From the NCBI GenBank assembly GCA_014529385.2, contig CM043970.1, positions 49,837,898-49,901,897 on the forward strand: 64,000 nt of DNA, given 5' to 3'. Each line of letters starts with the position of its first letter. Position 1 is the first letter of the stretch. The notes under the pieces are model-generated. The model had not been told where the DNA came from. It worked only from the letters and a program-made list of their open reading frames with translations, and searched no databases. Positions 47,283 through 58,854 of the stretch are shown here, piece by piece. Source of the DNA: Adiantum capillus-veneris (taxonomy: Eukaryota > Streptophyta > Polypodiopsida > Polypodiales > Pteridaceae). The position numbers and the translations under genes are program-made.

Positions 47283-48460
47283 ATGGGGGTAAGGTTTAAG
47301 CCAAGCAACCAAGAGAACTCTTGCCTAGGATTGGAAGAGGTAGGTACTCAAGAGGACCAAGGTGTGCAAGATGAAGGGATGCTAGATGGTATGCTGTCAA
47401 CAACACTTACAAAGGAAGAAAGAGAGGAGTTGAAATGTAATTACCGCCCACTGAGATCACTTTAGCCGATCATGAGAAGTACAATGTGTGTGATAGCTAC
47501 TCATGTTACTTTCAAATAGGGATTGCATTGGAGGATCAATTGAAAACAACCCTCATCACTCCTTGGGGTTGTTATGCCTTTAGAGTCATGCCATTTGGCT
47601 TGACAAATGCTCTAGAAAATTTTCAACATTTCAAATCATTGCATCTACAGAAGGTAGAAGAAGGTTTGAAGAACCAATACAACATGGGAGGCCAACACAA
47701 CCCTGACAAATACCATATAGCTGAGGACTAAGTGATGTTACTTGGTTACAAGGTTTCCTATAAAGGTATTGAGGTGGATCCTTCAAAGGCAAAGGCTCTT
47801 AATGAGTTACCATCACCCAAGAATCTCAAGGAGGTCATCTCATTCATTCAAAAGGTGAAGTATATGTCACGCTTCATTCATTTAGCCTCGGAGTTCCTTC
47901 ACCCCTTGCAAAAATTGACACAAAAAGTTGAGTTTGTTTAGTTTGATGGGCTTGAAGAATATTTTTGCTACATTAAAGTCATTCTATTAGAGCTACTAAC
48001 ACTCATGCCTCCTTGTTGGGAGTACACATTTTTTGTTAGCTCTAGTGTTGGGAAGGAAACAATTGGTGCTGTTTTGTTACTACAAGATCCCCATAGTACA
48101 AGGATGCAACCCATCTACTTTGCTAGTAGGGTCATGAATGCTTTGGAGAGAGACTACACAAAAGCAAAACTCATGATCCTTTCTCTCAAGTTTGCGGTGA
48201 GAAAATTTAGATCCTACCTATTACAAAACCTTTTGTAATTCTCAATGAAGGAAATTTGTTTGCTTGGGTGTCATCTCAAATGAACCTTAGCAGTAGGATT
48301 TCAAATTGGATTACAAAATTTCAAGAATTCCAATACTCTTTCAAGGTAGAAGATAGTGTGCATGCACAATTGGCATGCATTCTCACTTATAGGGTGCATG
48401 AGAAAGAGATTAATTTGTCTCAAGACCCTACCATTGCCACCACCTAAAAGTATTCTTAAT
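47283..48460 (+). pseudogene. Decayed Tat-like RT and RNase H
   Basis: 47283-47460 is a pre-RT piece. 47486-47731 has YFQIGIALEDQLKTT and MPFGLTNALENFQ. The segment that should contain the catalytic YxDD motif is missing. 47732-47941 continues with LGYKVSYKGIEVDPSKAKA. 48005-48238 is RNase H (IGAVLLLQDP, PIYFASRVMNALERDY). 48256-48447 is the usual end (ISNWITKFQEFQYSF). The RT is dead by deletion and stops. Confidence 0.82.
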
Positions 48461-48850
48461 GCTTTTACCTTGTTTTTTGATGGAGATTTTGATGAGCCAC
48501 AATTAAAGCAAGGGGAGGGCTGGTGTTGATCAACCCAAGTAGAGAGGTGGTCATGAAAGAGTAGGTTAATCTACCAAGTTTAACTAGCAAGAATGAAGCA
48601 GAGTATGGCATACTACTTTATGGTTTGAAGATGTGCATTAGCCAAGGTATACAATGTCGCATGGTAAAGGGGCATGCACTTCTCATTGTGAAGCATATTT
48701 TAGGCACTTGGGCATGCAAGAATGAAAGTCTAAGGACAATGTTCATGCCATTCGTAGGTTGTTGAATCGGTTTAAAGAAGTGAAAATGTATCATATTCCC
48801 AGGAAACAAAATGAAGATGTTGATTTACTTGCCCATCAACCCAGCTACAT
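48461..48850 (+). pseudogene. Archaeal-type RNase H (aRH) of the Tat-like element
   Basis: Translation with one frameshift gives FFDGDF, then GLVLINPSREVV, then TSKNEAEYGILLYGLKMC, then a helix with VKHILGTWACKN, and finally IPRKQNEDVDLLA. This order (FDG, NEAEY, then the ExxDxLA end) is the signature of the second, archaeal-type RNase H found after RNase H in Tat-lineage Ty3/gypsy elements. The third acidic position appears lost (KGHALL where GDSxLV is usual). Confidence 0.75.
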
Positions 48851-49177
48851 GTGTTGAGAAAGAAGTACATGTTATCATGGTGGAAAAAGTTGTCAAGCAA
48901 CCAAGATATCAGGGAATGGAGTCATTGGCTCCCATTATTGGCTCTCGAGGGGTCACTTAATAATTATGTGACTATCGCGTGAGTGTAAATGAAGGGGTTC
49001 TTCTACTTCATTTTTTCTCACATTTTCACTTATAGAATGCTATTGTAAAGTGGAATTGGAAAAACATTTTACAAATTGAATAGAAGAAGGGTGTATTTTA
49101 TTCGTAAAAAAATCACAAGAAAGGAGTTTTATATATAGTCCTTGAACGCACACGATATACACAATTTATACATAATG

Positions 49178-49179
<2 letters not shown>

Positions 49180-49208
<29 letters not shown>
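49180..49208. repeat. Poly-C tract (29 nt)
   Basis: 29 consecutive C, then GCCCCGGAGTATTGG. It lies between the aRH and integrase coding remnants, in a stretch (about 48960-49240) that does not read as protein and may be an inserted fragment. Confidence 0.8.
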
Positions 49209-49240
49209 GCCCCGGAGTATTGGATACATTTAAGAGGGCG

Positions 49241-50640
49241 AGTTTCCACAAGGATTCACAAAGGCTCGGAAGAGGAGGGTCGTAAAGAAGGCAAGTGTCT
49301 ATATCTTCCTAGAAGTCTCTGTTCATCAAAGAGGAAAGGATCAGGTGTGTAGAAGAGTACCAACAATGGAGGAAATCCCAGCCATTCTAAAAGGTTTGCA
49401 TGAGGAATCATGTGGTGGTCATTTTTCCCAAGAGTTATCTGTGAATTTTTTTTTTCTTGTAGGGTATGTTTTGCCAAGCCTACGTGTGGATGTCCAACAT
49501 TAGTGTAAAAGCTATCACAACTGTCAGGTAAATGGAGACATAATGTTGGTGCATGGTCCAAGGCAAGTTGTACTCGCAAATGGACCCTTTGAAAAGTGGG
49601 GCATCGATGATATGGGCCACTACCGAAACTAAAAATTGTAAGCTCTACATTGTAGTGGCAATATATTATATGACTAGGTCTATGGAAGAAAAAAGGTAAA
49701 TGAGACAACGGTGATCAAGTTTTTCTACACTCACATCTGTTTTAGATTTGGCACACCTTTGGAAGTTGCTTCTGATAATAGTCCAGGGTTTAGGAAGGGA
49801 ATGCTCACAGAAGTTTGTGAAGAGATTCGCATTCTACATCGTCACAACACATCCTACTACCCACCATCAAATGGTTTGGTGGAGAAGGCTAATGGTGTCA
49901 TTGTAAGCATTATAAAAAGATGTTAGAAAACAAGACAAAGTTGTGGGATGACTTCTTGGATGGGGAATTGTGGGCATATTGAACCACATACATGGAGGCC
50001 ACATAGTTCATGCCATTTCATGTGGTCTATGGTCAAGAGGCTTTGCAGCCTATCAAGCTCAACATTTCAATAATGAAGATTCATGGCAAAGGGGAACAAG
50101 ATGATCAAGCAGCATGGATGGGTTGACTTCTTACATTACTAGAGCTTGAGTGGAAGAGAGAAGTAGCTTACGAGTGCTACAAGAGGAAAGCTACAGAAGC
50201 AAAGAGAAACTTGACAAGAAACTGAAGGATAAAGGCATCAAGGAGGGAGATCTTGTACTAAGAAAATGACAATCAACTTGATAATCGTTTTGATGTCAAG
50301 TTTTAAACTAGATGGCAAGAACCATACATAGTCAAGACGGTTTTCAATTCAAGTTACTACCAACTCATGGACTTGAATGGTAAAGAGCACTCCAAGAAGG
50401 TAAACGGGTGTTGGCTACAGCCCTATTTGAGTCGCCTTCTACCAAAGGATCTACCAAAGAAGTGTCAAAGACCTACTATCTTGTGTAAGTTTTGTTGCAT
50501 GATGCATACGTGTGAATCAAACCAAAGTGATGAGAAGCCACACAATGAAAATCTTGTCAAGATATCAAGTATCACAGAGGACTCAGAACCACTCTCTTTG
50601 GAAAAAATGCCTTATGATGGTACATGAATGTGTCATCATC
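49241..50640 (+). pseudogene. Decayed Tat-like integrase
   Basis: An HHCC domain with a stop (LKGLHEESCGGHFSQ, YHNCQ) spans 49380-49530. The first catalytic Asp lies in KWGIDDMGHY (about 49600). 49711-49926 gives the second Asp (VASDNSPGF) and Glu (GLVEKANG). The C-terminal region follows with stops, and 50367-50627 carries MDLNGKEHSKKVNGCWLQPYL, the usual pol C-terminal end. Many stops and frameshifts occur. Confidence 0.82.
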
Positions 50641-50963
50641 TTGGGAGAGGGCTAATGATAACTGTAAGGTCCCTCCCTAAACCCTAGAGCCATTCAAAAA
50701 ATTTTCGGCTTAGAAAATAATTTAGAAAAAGTAAGACCGACAAAGAAGTTATACAGACAACAAGACTTTACTCCAGAATGAAAAGACAAGGATATTTCAG
50801 ATAAGAAATTACATCATCCCTATATTTATCCTTTAAGATTAAGATTATTTTATATTTCTTTGTCAAAAGCCACGTGGGAACTGATCTAGATCGAGAACTA
50901 GGAGAAAAGGGACTAACTTAATTGAAAGGTAAAGTTAAGAGATAAGAACTAAGAAGAAAATTA

Positions 50964-51112
50964 GGGGTCCAATAGCATTTGAGAAGGGAAATGGGGTCCA
51001 ATAGCAATTGAGAGGAGAATTGGGATCCAATAGCATTTGAGAAGAGAAAAAGGGTCCAATAGCATTTGAGAAGAGAATTTGGGGTCCAATAGGAATTGAG
51101 AAGAGAATTCCA
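50964..51112. repeat. Five 29-30 bp tandem repeats
   Basis: Each unit contains GGTCCAATAGCATTTGAGAA or a close variant. Units start near 50966, 50995, 51024, 51053 and 51083. They lie upstream of the TATA-like box, so they may be promoter repeats, and each includes a CCAAT motif. Confidence 0.85.
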
Positions 51113-51475
51113 CCCACCATTTCCTATATAAGCATCCCCTCTCCTTTGTAATTTTAGACATACACATATATTGCTAAGCTACTTGCATACTTGCCATGCT
51201 CAAGACTATGCTTAAGTAAATCAAGGTTTCCATTAAACCTTGCTCTTGCTCTCTCCCTCTCTTGAAGGCCAAACCCTTGAGGGTTTTGTGAAGAAGCTCC
51301 TCTCTCCTTCCTCTTCATCTTAAATCCCTTTCCTTCCTCATTGAGCCTCACATCTCTTCAAGAAAGACTTCAACCCCACTTTCCTCTTGCTTAGAGGAGG
51401 TAATCTTCATTTCTAGTAAGATTATTAATCCATGTGTTTTAATACTAGGAAGGTTTATGTGCATCATTTTAGGTT

Positions 51476-51791
51476 TAAGCTTTAATGGTAACCTTGGAAT
51501 TAGGATTAAGTATTTCTAGTAGTTATGTATCACTAAATTATGCTTCAAAGGGAGATTTGCACTCGTAAGCTAAGCTTTAATGGTAACTTTGCACTTAGAT
51601 GTAAGCTTTAGTGATTACCTTGAATTTTCATGTTTTAAGCTTTAATGGAAACCTTGCAATTAGGGTTAAGTGGTAAGAGTATCTACGCATCATAAAGTTA
51701 AGCTTCAAAGGTAGCTTTGCACTTATAAGCTAAGATTTAATGCTAACTTTGCACTTAGATGTAAGCTTTAGTGATTATCTTGCATTTTTAG
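51476..51791. repeat. 160-bp tandem repeat, two units
   Basis: TAAGCTTTAATGG recurs at 51476 and 51636, and ATGTAAGCTTTAGTGATTA at 51599 and 51759, giving a 160-bp period. The third unit is cut by element B at 51792. Confidence 0.85.
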
Positions 51792-52726
51792 TGTTGGACG
51801 GATACGTCGCGACGGACGTCAGCACAGGGAGAACTCACTAACAAGATTTGTCAGCTAAGGACGAAGCTCGACCCGTAGGCGTGTGGAAGCAAACATAAGG
51901 TGTCAACCTTCACTCGACCGACTCCTAACTAATTCCTACAGAGGTCTCTACCCAATGTCTAAGTCACAACCTTCAAGAGTGCATAAGAGGAAACTTCCTA
52001 CGACGCTTTCTAGAGCCGAACACCCATCAAAAAATCTTGAAACACCACAGAACTTGAAGGAGACCCTACTAACACCAATAGGTCGCTCTCCCTAAGGTCT
52101 ATGAACCAAAATCCCAACCCAAAATACCCGGTGCAAAATCACGTAGGATGTCTGGCCGAAATTTGCAGGTCTTCGTTTCCGAAATCTAAAGTGCTTAATG
52201 TGTAGCTCTACTCAATGTGAATGCGTGGATATGCTGCAATGCAAAATCGGACAATGTATACTCACCAAATCACCAGATGAAGCTAGTAGAAAGAGCTCGC
52301 AAAACCGGACCGTACGCGCGCTATGTAGGTATCGACGCGTAGCTCTTGTCGGGGGCAACACGCTGCACTTCTCCGCACTCGATTCCGACCACCGGTGCAC
52401 ACGTAGCGTCAAGATGAAGCTCACACTCTGTCTCGTACATAGTACGCTCACTCACAGACTTCAAAACTTCTTTTTTTCAAAATGACAAAAGGTTTTCTCA
52501 TTAAGGTCAAAAAGTGGTATAAATACCTTACAATTCTCAAATCCTAAAGTTCCAAATCAACCATCTACTCAATCTAACTATCAGAACTGGGATACAATCT
52601 GAAAACTTCTATAAGCCCCAATATTTACAAGGTGAAATGTCAAGTTTTCTCAATAAATGAATAATTACAAAAAAATGATAATCTGCCGAGAAGTCAATTT
52701 CCGTAGGGTGTGTCTAGCTTCTAACA
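51792..52726 (-). repeat. Element B 3' LTR
   Basis: 935 bp, TGTTGG...CTAACA. Outer flank TTTAG at 51787-51791 should recur beyond 64000. It resembles element A's LTR in parts and N1's LTR at its termini. Confidence 0.88.
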
Positions 52727-52761
52727 CTCCCCCCCTCCTTGCTCATGTCATCCCCGACATG
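52727..52761 (-). other. Element B polypurine tract and stem-loop
   Basis: The minus strand reads AAGGAGGGGGGGAG next to the LTR. A perfect 6-bp stem (CATGTC/GACATG) with a 6-base loop lies at 52744-52761. Confidence 0.85.
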
Positions 52762-52778
52762 GCCGTTGAGCTGCTTCT

Positions 52779-55700
52779 TCATCGTATGGTTTCGCGCATC
52801 TTGATCAGCGATTCATATCTTGCATGTAGATTCATCATTGTTGGGCCGAAAATATCAGTGTTTATGGTGAAGAAGCCGGTGTAGAACGCTTTCTCAAAGG
52901 CTTGGAGGTGATAGGATGGCAAAAAAATTATCCTTTGATACAACGCATGTATCACCTCCTTAGAAGGCTGACCAGACAGATCATAGGCACATCTGTAAGT
53001 ATCTTGGAAGAAGAAGATACTGTCTGTCACCTGGTCTGGCTTGAATGTCTCAAATACTGCTAAAAGAGTTTTACAGATTTTCTTCATCATGATGCCCGTA
53101 AGGTCAGGTGAGCCAGTGAACAATTTGATGGCGCCCGTTAGGGTTTTCACCATGTATTGGACACTTATTCTCTCACCTGCCTTCAAGCCCGGTAGCTTAG
53201 GATAATTCAGCCAAGTGGGTTGGCTCCTTTGTAATATCTCCTGGGCCTTCCACGTCCCGATCCTTGGTAGAGGACAAAAGCTGAGGTTGTCTCTAATGTT
53301 TTTAGGTGCCTCGCCCAAATGGATTAGGTACTGTGGGTACTTTGTCAGCCACGCCTTCCTCCATTTTGACTGAGAGTCAACTATTAACCTGACCCCTTCT
53401 GGCTGGGAGATATCTGCATTGTAGAGTGGCACTGTCGGCTCTTCTCTAATCCTCTTATTGATGGTGGCGGCTTCATACTTTAGCAAAGGATATGGGAGAG
53501 AGGGTTGAAGCCATTCGCGCCTGAGGTTGCTGGCGTCAATCTTCTGGATGGTCATGGATTTGAAAACCCTCCTCTCCCATTCCAAGGCTTCCTTAGTCGT
53601 CTCTCTGATCTCCACCTCTATTGCTTTACGCAGCTTTTCTTCCTCTTCTTGTGTCAGATCTTGTGGCTCTTGAGAGGATCCTACTAGGATTTCCTCTTGC
53701 ATAGGTGTGTCCACAGGATCTGCCACATTTTCTAAATCTATGCCCTCAGTGGCCGCTAGCCCTGTGCCTTCTTGCTCTCCGGCTTGCTGTCCTCTCAACT
53801 CCTCAATTTGCTTTAGGAGTTTCTGTTTTTCTATCTCAGCTTCTTCTCCCATGTTCACGAGGAGGTCGTTCAACTCGACATTTATCTTCTCCGCCTCCTC
53901 GAGCTTTCTTTTGATACTTTCTAATTCCTCTTGCATGGCTTTTTGTTCTTCTTCCATTCATGTTTGCATAACAATTGACCCTTCTGCCATCATCAATCGT
54001 TGCTTTTTCTCTAGAGTCAGCTCTTTCTGAAGTTCTTGCATCTGTTCTTCATAAATTTGGCTTTCCGTAGTGATGTAAGTCGAGCTAGTAGCTCTGACTC
54101 TGGCAGGAGATGCCCGTAGCCTTTGAATGGTTTGATCTTTCACTTTAAGCTGGTCCTTGAGCTCAAGGACCTCATCTTGGCTGGCTTCTTGATCCAACTC
54201 CGCCTTTTCTTTGGCGTTTCACATTGCTTCAACTTCTTTGGACTCCTCAACCAGCTGTAGGGTCAGGTTATCCCTTTTCCTATCAGCATCTATCAATGAT
54301 TTGCTGAGTTTCTTACACTCCTCTTCGACTCCTTGCATTCTTTGGGCTGCTGTCTAGTTTTCTTTTTCCATTTCCTGGCATCTTTGTAATGCCTTTGCTA
54401 AACTGGAATGTAGCTCCGCTTCTCTCTCTTTCTACCTTTGACTTTGTCTTTGTAAAGAGTCTACTTCCAGCTTTATCTTCACTTTAGTGGCCTTGAGAGT
54501 TTCCTTCTCACTTTCTGAGGCCATGGACTGCGCTCTTAACCCGGTTAACTTCGTCATCACCACATCCCAATTGTTGGAGGGCAGTTACAGGTCCATTGTA
54601 TCTGTGGCCATCTCCTTTACTTCTACTAACCTGATGCCTTGCATTTGCTCCGTAGGCCCTGTGCTTGCCAAGTCGAATGCGATTGTGGCAGCCTCTTCTT
54701 TTGTGTATCCTGCAGCTAGCAGGTCCAGAAATGTGTTGTATGCTTGATTTGGCTTTGGCTCCTCACTCTTTGGTTTAACCTCTTCCCTCTCCTGGCTTTG
54801 TTCTTTCTTGGACTCTTCCTGGCCTTCGTGGTCGTCTTCCTTCTCTTTATCTTCTTGTGGAGGGCTGTGAGGAGGTGGTGAGGGCGGTGGGCTAGACTCA
54901 GGGCTGGCCTATAGAGATGTAGGCTTTTTATTTAAATCTCGGTCTGCCTTTGTCTTCCTTTCTCACTCTTGGATTTCCTGCTCGTCTAGCAATTTCTATC
55001 GTACTTGCTCCACTTCCTCTTCTGTAAAAGGTACATGTGGAATATTTTTTGATGCGGCCTCAAGAATCTCGAAATTTTTAATGTAATCTTAGAATTTGTC
55101 CCTTTGCACCCTTTGGGATGATCCTGACATTGCTTCTAGAGATGGCTTCCAGAATTCACTCAAATCGCCTTTAAGGGCCCTTTCTGCTCTGAAGCTCTCC
55201 ATCAGCCGCTCTAGTCTTGCCGCTTTTTGTGACTTTGTCTCTTTTTCCGGCACATGGACAAATTCTTTCTTTCCCTTCTTTTTCTCTAGCTACTCTTCTT
55301 GAACCGGCTCTAGCCGTCTTTTCAATCTTGTGGCAACCCTTGGTGCTTTTTGTGGCTCGTCTTCTTTGTCTTCTTTGAGCCTCAGCCAGTCGTTTTGTGA
55401 TGGGGGGTCAGGCCATCTTCCTTTTGCGTGCAATGCCCCATAAATCACCTTAGTGATTAGTTCTCCTGGCACAATATATGTGGGCTTCTTGTTACCCATC
55501 TTCACTAGGTTGTCATGTATATATGCTGCATAATTTATTAGCCTTGGAGTGCTCTTCATCATTGCCCAAGTGAATGTCGTGGCAATTGCTCCTGGCGGCA
55601 TTCTGTACTTTTGTGGCCTCTTTGTACACATATGGAAGTATTGGTTGTACAACTGACTCATGATTGCCACTTTTGGGTTGGCAATATCTTCAAAAGTGTA

Positions 55701-56168
55701 GTTATTTTTCTTCTTAGTGTACACCTTGACATCATCTCTTCTTTTAGTTACACTATCCCCCTTGTTGGAGAGGTCTAGTGCATCTGCTACAACTTGCTCG
55801 GTGATGACTATTTCTGTTTCTGGCCTGCCTTGTAGATCGGTTACTCTGGCCACTACATCTTCTTTTATTGTTGTCACAAATTCCCAGACTCTCTTTATGT
55901 CAACCCCTGCCTGCACTGCTTCAAAATAGTTGTGGAGATCAATCTTCTCCAAGTACCCGGCCATCTTGCTTCTTACAAACTCATTGAGTTCCCGCGGTAG
56001 CATTGGTAGCTCGATCACATTCCCTTTAGTGTCTTTGAACACTCCTTGGTAGATCTTTAGGTCGTTGGACTCTAGAAAATCTTCTTGGATCCATGTGCTG
56101 GTGGGCTTTAGTGTTCCTTCTGGTATGACGAAGGGCTCCACTTCTTCTAGGTAATCCTTAATGGTCAT
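52779..56168 (-). pseudogene. Element B 3' ORF: about 1,129-codon coiled-coil protein with stops
   Basis: One reading frame runs the whole 3,390 bases with ten premature stops and no frameshift. Layout by codon: 1-240 a globular domain (EFVTTIKEDVVARVTDLQGR, IVITEQVVADALDL, KRPQKYRMPPGAIATTFTW); 290-330 a helix (RLMESFRAERALKGD); about 430-445 Pro-rich (SSPPPSPPPHSPP); about 489 an AGYTKEEA motif, also present in A and weakly like a UBA helix; 530-790 a long coiled coil; 790-1129 a C-terminal domain (WLTKYPQYL, GERISVQYMVKTLTG, FTGSPDL). Upstream, a basic stretch (KSPAKKKR) that A also has suggests the true start was about 10 codons earlier. No membrane segment is seen. It is weakly reminiscent of plant-transposon ORFs of unknown function; role unknown. 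Confidence 0.75.
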
Positions 56169-56199
56169 TCTTTTCTTCTTTGCCGGTGACTTCGCGCTG

Positions 56200-58821
56200 C
56201 CATAGATCCTGTTACACTCAGTAGTCCGAAGTTAGCGTTTTTTCCATATTAGCTGAGAAACTGAGTTTTATCTATCCAAATGACTTGAAAATTGAAAATA
56301 AAGCTTAAAAGGAACTTGTGAAACTGTGCATGTGCTCACTGTGCAATTCTGGCCAAAAATTTCCATTTGGACATCCTACGCGTAGGATGTCTTTTTCATC
56401 AGAATTGGGTGATACTTGACATGCTGGTAGTGCATGGCGTATGAAACATGGCTATGTGCTTGGATATGGATTTGGGCATCAAAAAGTGGATTTTTTGGGC
56501 CGATTCAGGTTTTAGGTCACAAATTGGGTAGGAAGTCCATAACAGGTAGCAAGTGATGTCCAAATGGGTTGAAAATTGATATATGGGCTCATTGCACCAT
56601 GGTATTGGCTCCCATGATGTCACTCTTTGCACAGAAGGTCTAAATTATGCTGGAGACATCCTACGCGTAGGATGTCTATTTCATCAAAATGGCCTGGATT
56701 TGTTCTATGGATAGTCCTTGGCCTATGGAACATGGCTATGCTCTTGGATTTGGATTTGGACAAGAATTGATGCTTGTAAGAGCCTGTGTAGTGTTTTTGG
56801 GCTCAAAAAGTGTATCTTGAAGGTGTGGGGGGTCAAAAATGATTAGAATGGCTTCAAAATTGGTATATGAGCTCTTGATGATGATGTGATTGGATCTGGA
56901 ATGGACAAACATCCTCTGTAGGCCAAAAATGTCAAATAGACATCCTACGCGTAGGATGTCTATTTCATCAATTTTTGCTTGTGACCACATAGATTGGTTT
57001 GTTATGTGCTTGTGAATGTGTTGTGCAAGTTTCATGTGATTTGGACAAGATTTGGTAGGTCTATGGCCCATTATTGCCTCTTTGCCCTAACTTTGCGTTT
57101 TTTCATGCATATGAGGTCAATTTTGGTCCAAATATGATGAAACTTGGTGGCTAGCATGTAAAGGTCATTCAGAAAATGTGTGTGATGAAAAATGTTGGGA
57201 TCTATGCCCAGAAATGCCCTTGAGACATCCTATGCGTAGGATGTCTCCTAATGATTTTTTAATGGAATGTGCCACTAGTGCCTGCCCTTGGTTCCCCTGA
57301 GTCCCTTTTAAGCCTAATTTCAACAAAAAAGTCAAATGGATAGAAAGTAACTCCCTGTGTGGACTTCAGAGCCTCCGAGCTGTTTTCTGACTTTTGGAGT
57401 GCTTTTTGGCGAATGAAATTTTTTGATGTTGATCTCCATAGCTTCCCGATCCCTTGGGGATCCTTACCGTATGGTTTTTGTCAACTTTGGCTTCATCGGA
57501 GCTTCATTTGGAAATTTGTCGCTCTAGAAGCACCCGTGGCTGCGTTTACATATCTTTGATGATTTGTGGTGGTCTACCACCATAGGACTTGGTTGTTGAT
57601 GGTCTAGGAAAGCCGCTCGTGAAGTTTGGTGGCAAACGGCCATGTGATTTGGCTGCAAGAGCTATTTGACGCTTTGTGTGTCTGATGCCGTTTCTGAAGT
57701 TTAGTGCCGCTTCGGGTCACTTTTTGGTCATGTGGGCCACATAGACTTGTCGAGCATGTCGAGATGCTCCAGCTACCCATGAATTTTGGTAGCATTTAGG
57801 CGCCTCTTGCGGGATTCTAGGAATTAGGGTTTTTCCCGATGGTTTTCTACTGCCTTTGGACATCCAAAACTGGTCTCCTATGCTAGGGTAAGCTGCCGAT
57901 GAAGTCTCGTTGATTTTGGGTCAGCCGTTAGGTGGCCGCCTGTACTTGTAGGTCTCTACTGCCCGCTTTGTGTGTGAACCCTACGCTAGTTTTCGCGACA
58001 AAACGACAAACATGCACAAAAAGCTCAAGGTGGTGAGCCTATCTCTCATGTCTAAAGCCCATCGGGTAGTTGTGCGTGTCGTAGAAGCTGCTGGAAGGTC
58101 CGTTCGCTCTAGGTGGCAGAAGCTCTCTCCAAAAGGTCAATAGTGAAAATGAGCTAAAAGTGAAGTGAAAATTTCTTATAATGGGGGTCCCCAAACCACT
58201 TTTCATGAAATTTGACATGTGCTCCCATCTTCTTGCGAGATGCAGTTTAGGCTCAAAAATTTCTTGATTTGGACTCCATTTGCTCTGTTTACCAGAAATT
58301 TGGCATTTCGGTCAAAATCTGGTCAAAACACGCTTTCCGCTCCACTCTCATAATTGCACCCCCACTGTACCATAGGTTGTCCTATAGTCACTAATCATCC
58401 CCATATTTTGTTTTTTTCATTACGACCTCTTTTCACCTGCTTTTTGTATTTTTAAAGTTTTTCTACCGAAAATTAGCAAAATTAAAAGAAAAATAGCAAA
58501 TCCAACTCAAAAAATCCCCAAAAATCATAATAAATCACTAACATCACCGCAAAACATTATATACACTCACATGAAATTTTTATGGCCGAATTCCCCTGTT
58601 TTACCAATATTTTACCCGAAAAATGGTTATTTCTACTTATATACACACACCTAGGGGCTTGATTTGGCGTTTGGCCCCATATACCTATAGATACATGCTG
58701 TGTAAGGGCATATGTACTTGGGTTAGTCCAAAAAATTTTGCAATCAAACAACAACCCTTAAAATAGTCAAAAATCATGCCCTTTTTTGCTCTTTTTGCTA
58801 TTGGTTCTGCATTTGAGAATG
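56200..58821 (-). other. Element B non-coding region between pol and 3' ORF
   Basis: About 2.6 kb without a supported gene. 56370-57245 is the palindrome array. 57300-58150 matches element A 16900-17800 in outline. The rest is AT-rich. Small frames at 57359-57559 and 57604-57795 have no conserved counterpart, so I do not call them. Confidence 0.65.
56370..57245. repeat. 22-bp palindrome array with about 285-bp period (element B)
   Basis: Copies lie at 56370-56391, 56655-56676, 56939-56960 and 57224-57245 (core CATCCTACGCGTAGGATG; the last has one changed base). Spacings are 285, 284 and 285 bp. The sequence between copies is a diverged tandem repeat (shared words such as CATGGCTATG and GGATTTGG), but the palindromes are far better conserved than the spacers. 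Confidence 0.9.
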
Positions 58822-58854
58822 CCTCCCCCCCTCCTAGCTGGAGTCCTCCCGGAC
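58822..58854 (-). other. Internal polypurine tract of element B
   Basis: On the minus strand GGAGGGGGGGAGG (58822-58834) is preceded in the element's sense by a GTCC/GGAC stem (58843-58854). About 30 bases are almost the same as in element A at 18418-18450, although flanking sequence has diverged. Confidence 0.6.

Larger units (their letters stand above)
50641..51791 (+). repeat. Putative 3' LTR of the Tat-like element
   Basis: A purine run (GGGAGAGGG, 50643-50651) just after pol is followed by a possible LTR start at 50655 (TGATAACTG) or 50663 (TGTAAGG). A TATA-like box lies at 51125-51132. The right border is not seen because element B interrupts at 51792. No partner LTR was identified upstream. 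Confidence 0.45.

Noticed and set aside
48960-49217. Second copy of the 41749-42528 MITE-like element
   Set aside because: Only the poly-C and a loose end similarity are shared; no matching left TIR was found.
56370-57245. CRISPR-like array (regular repeats)
   Set aside because: Spacing is about 285 bp, spacers are themselves related, and the context is a plant retrotransposon.
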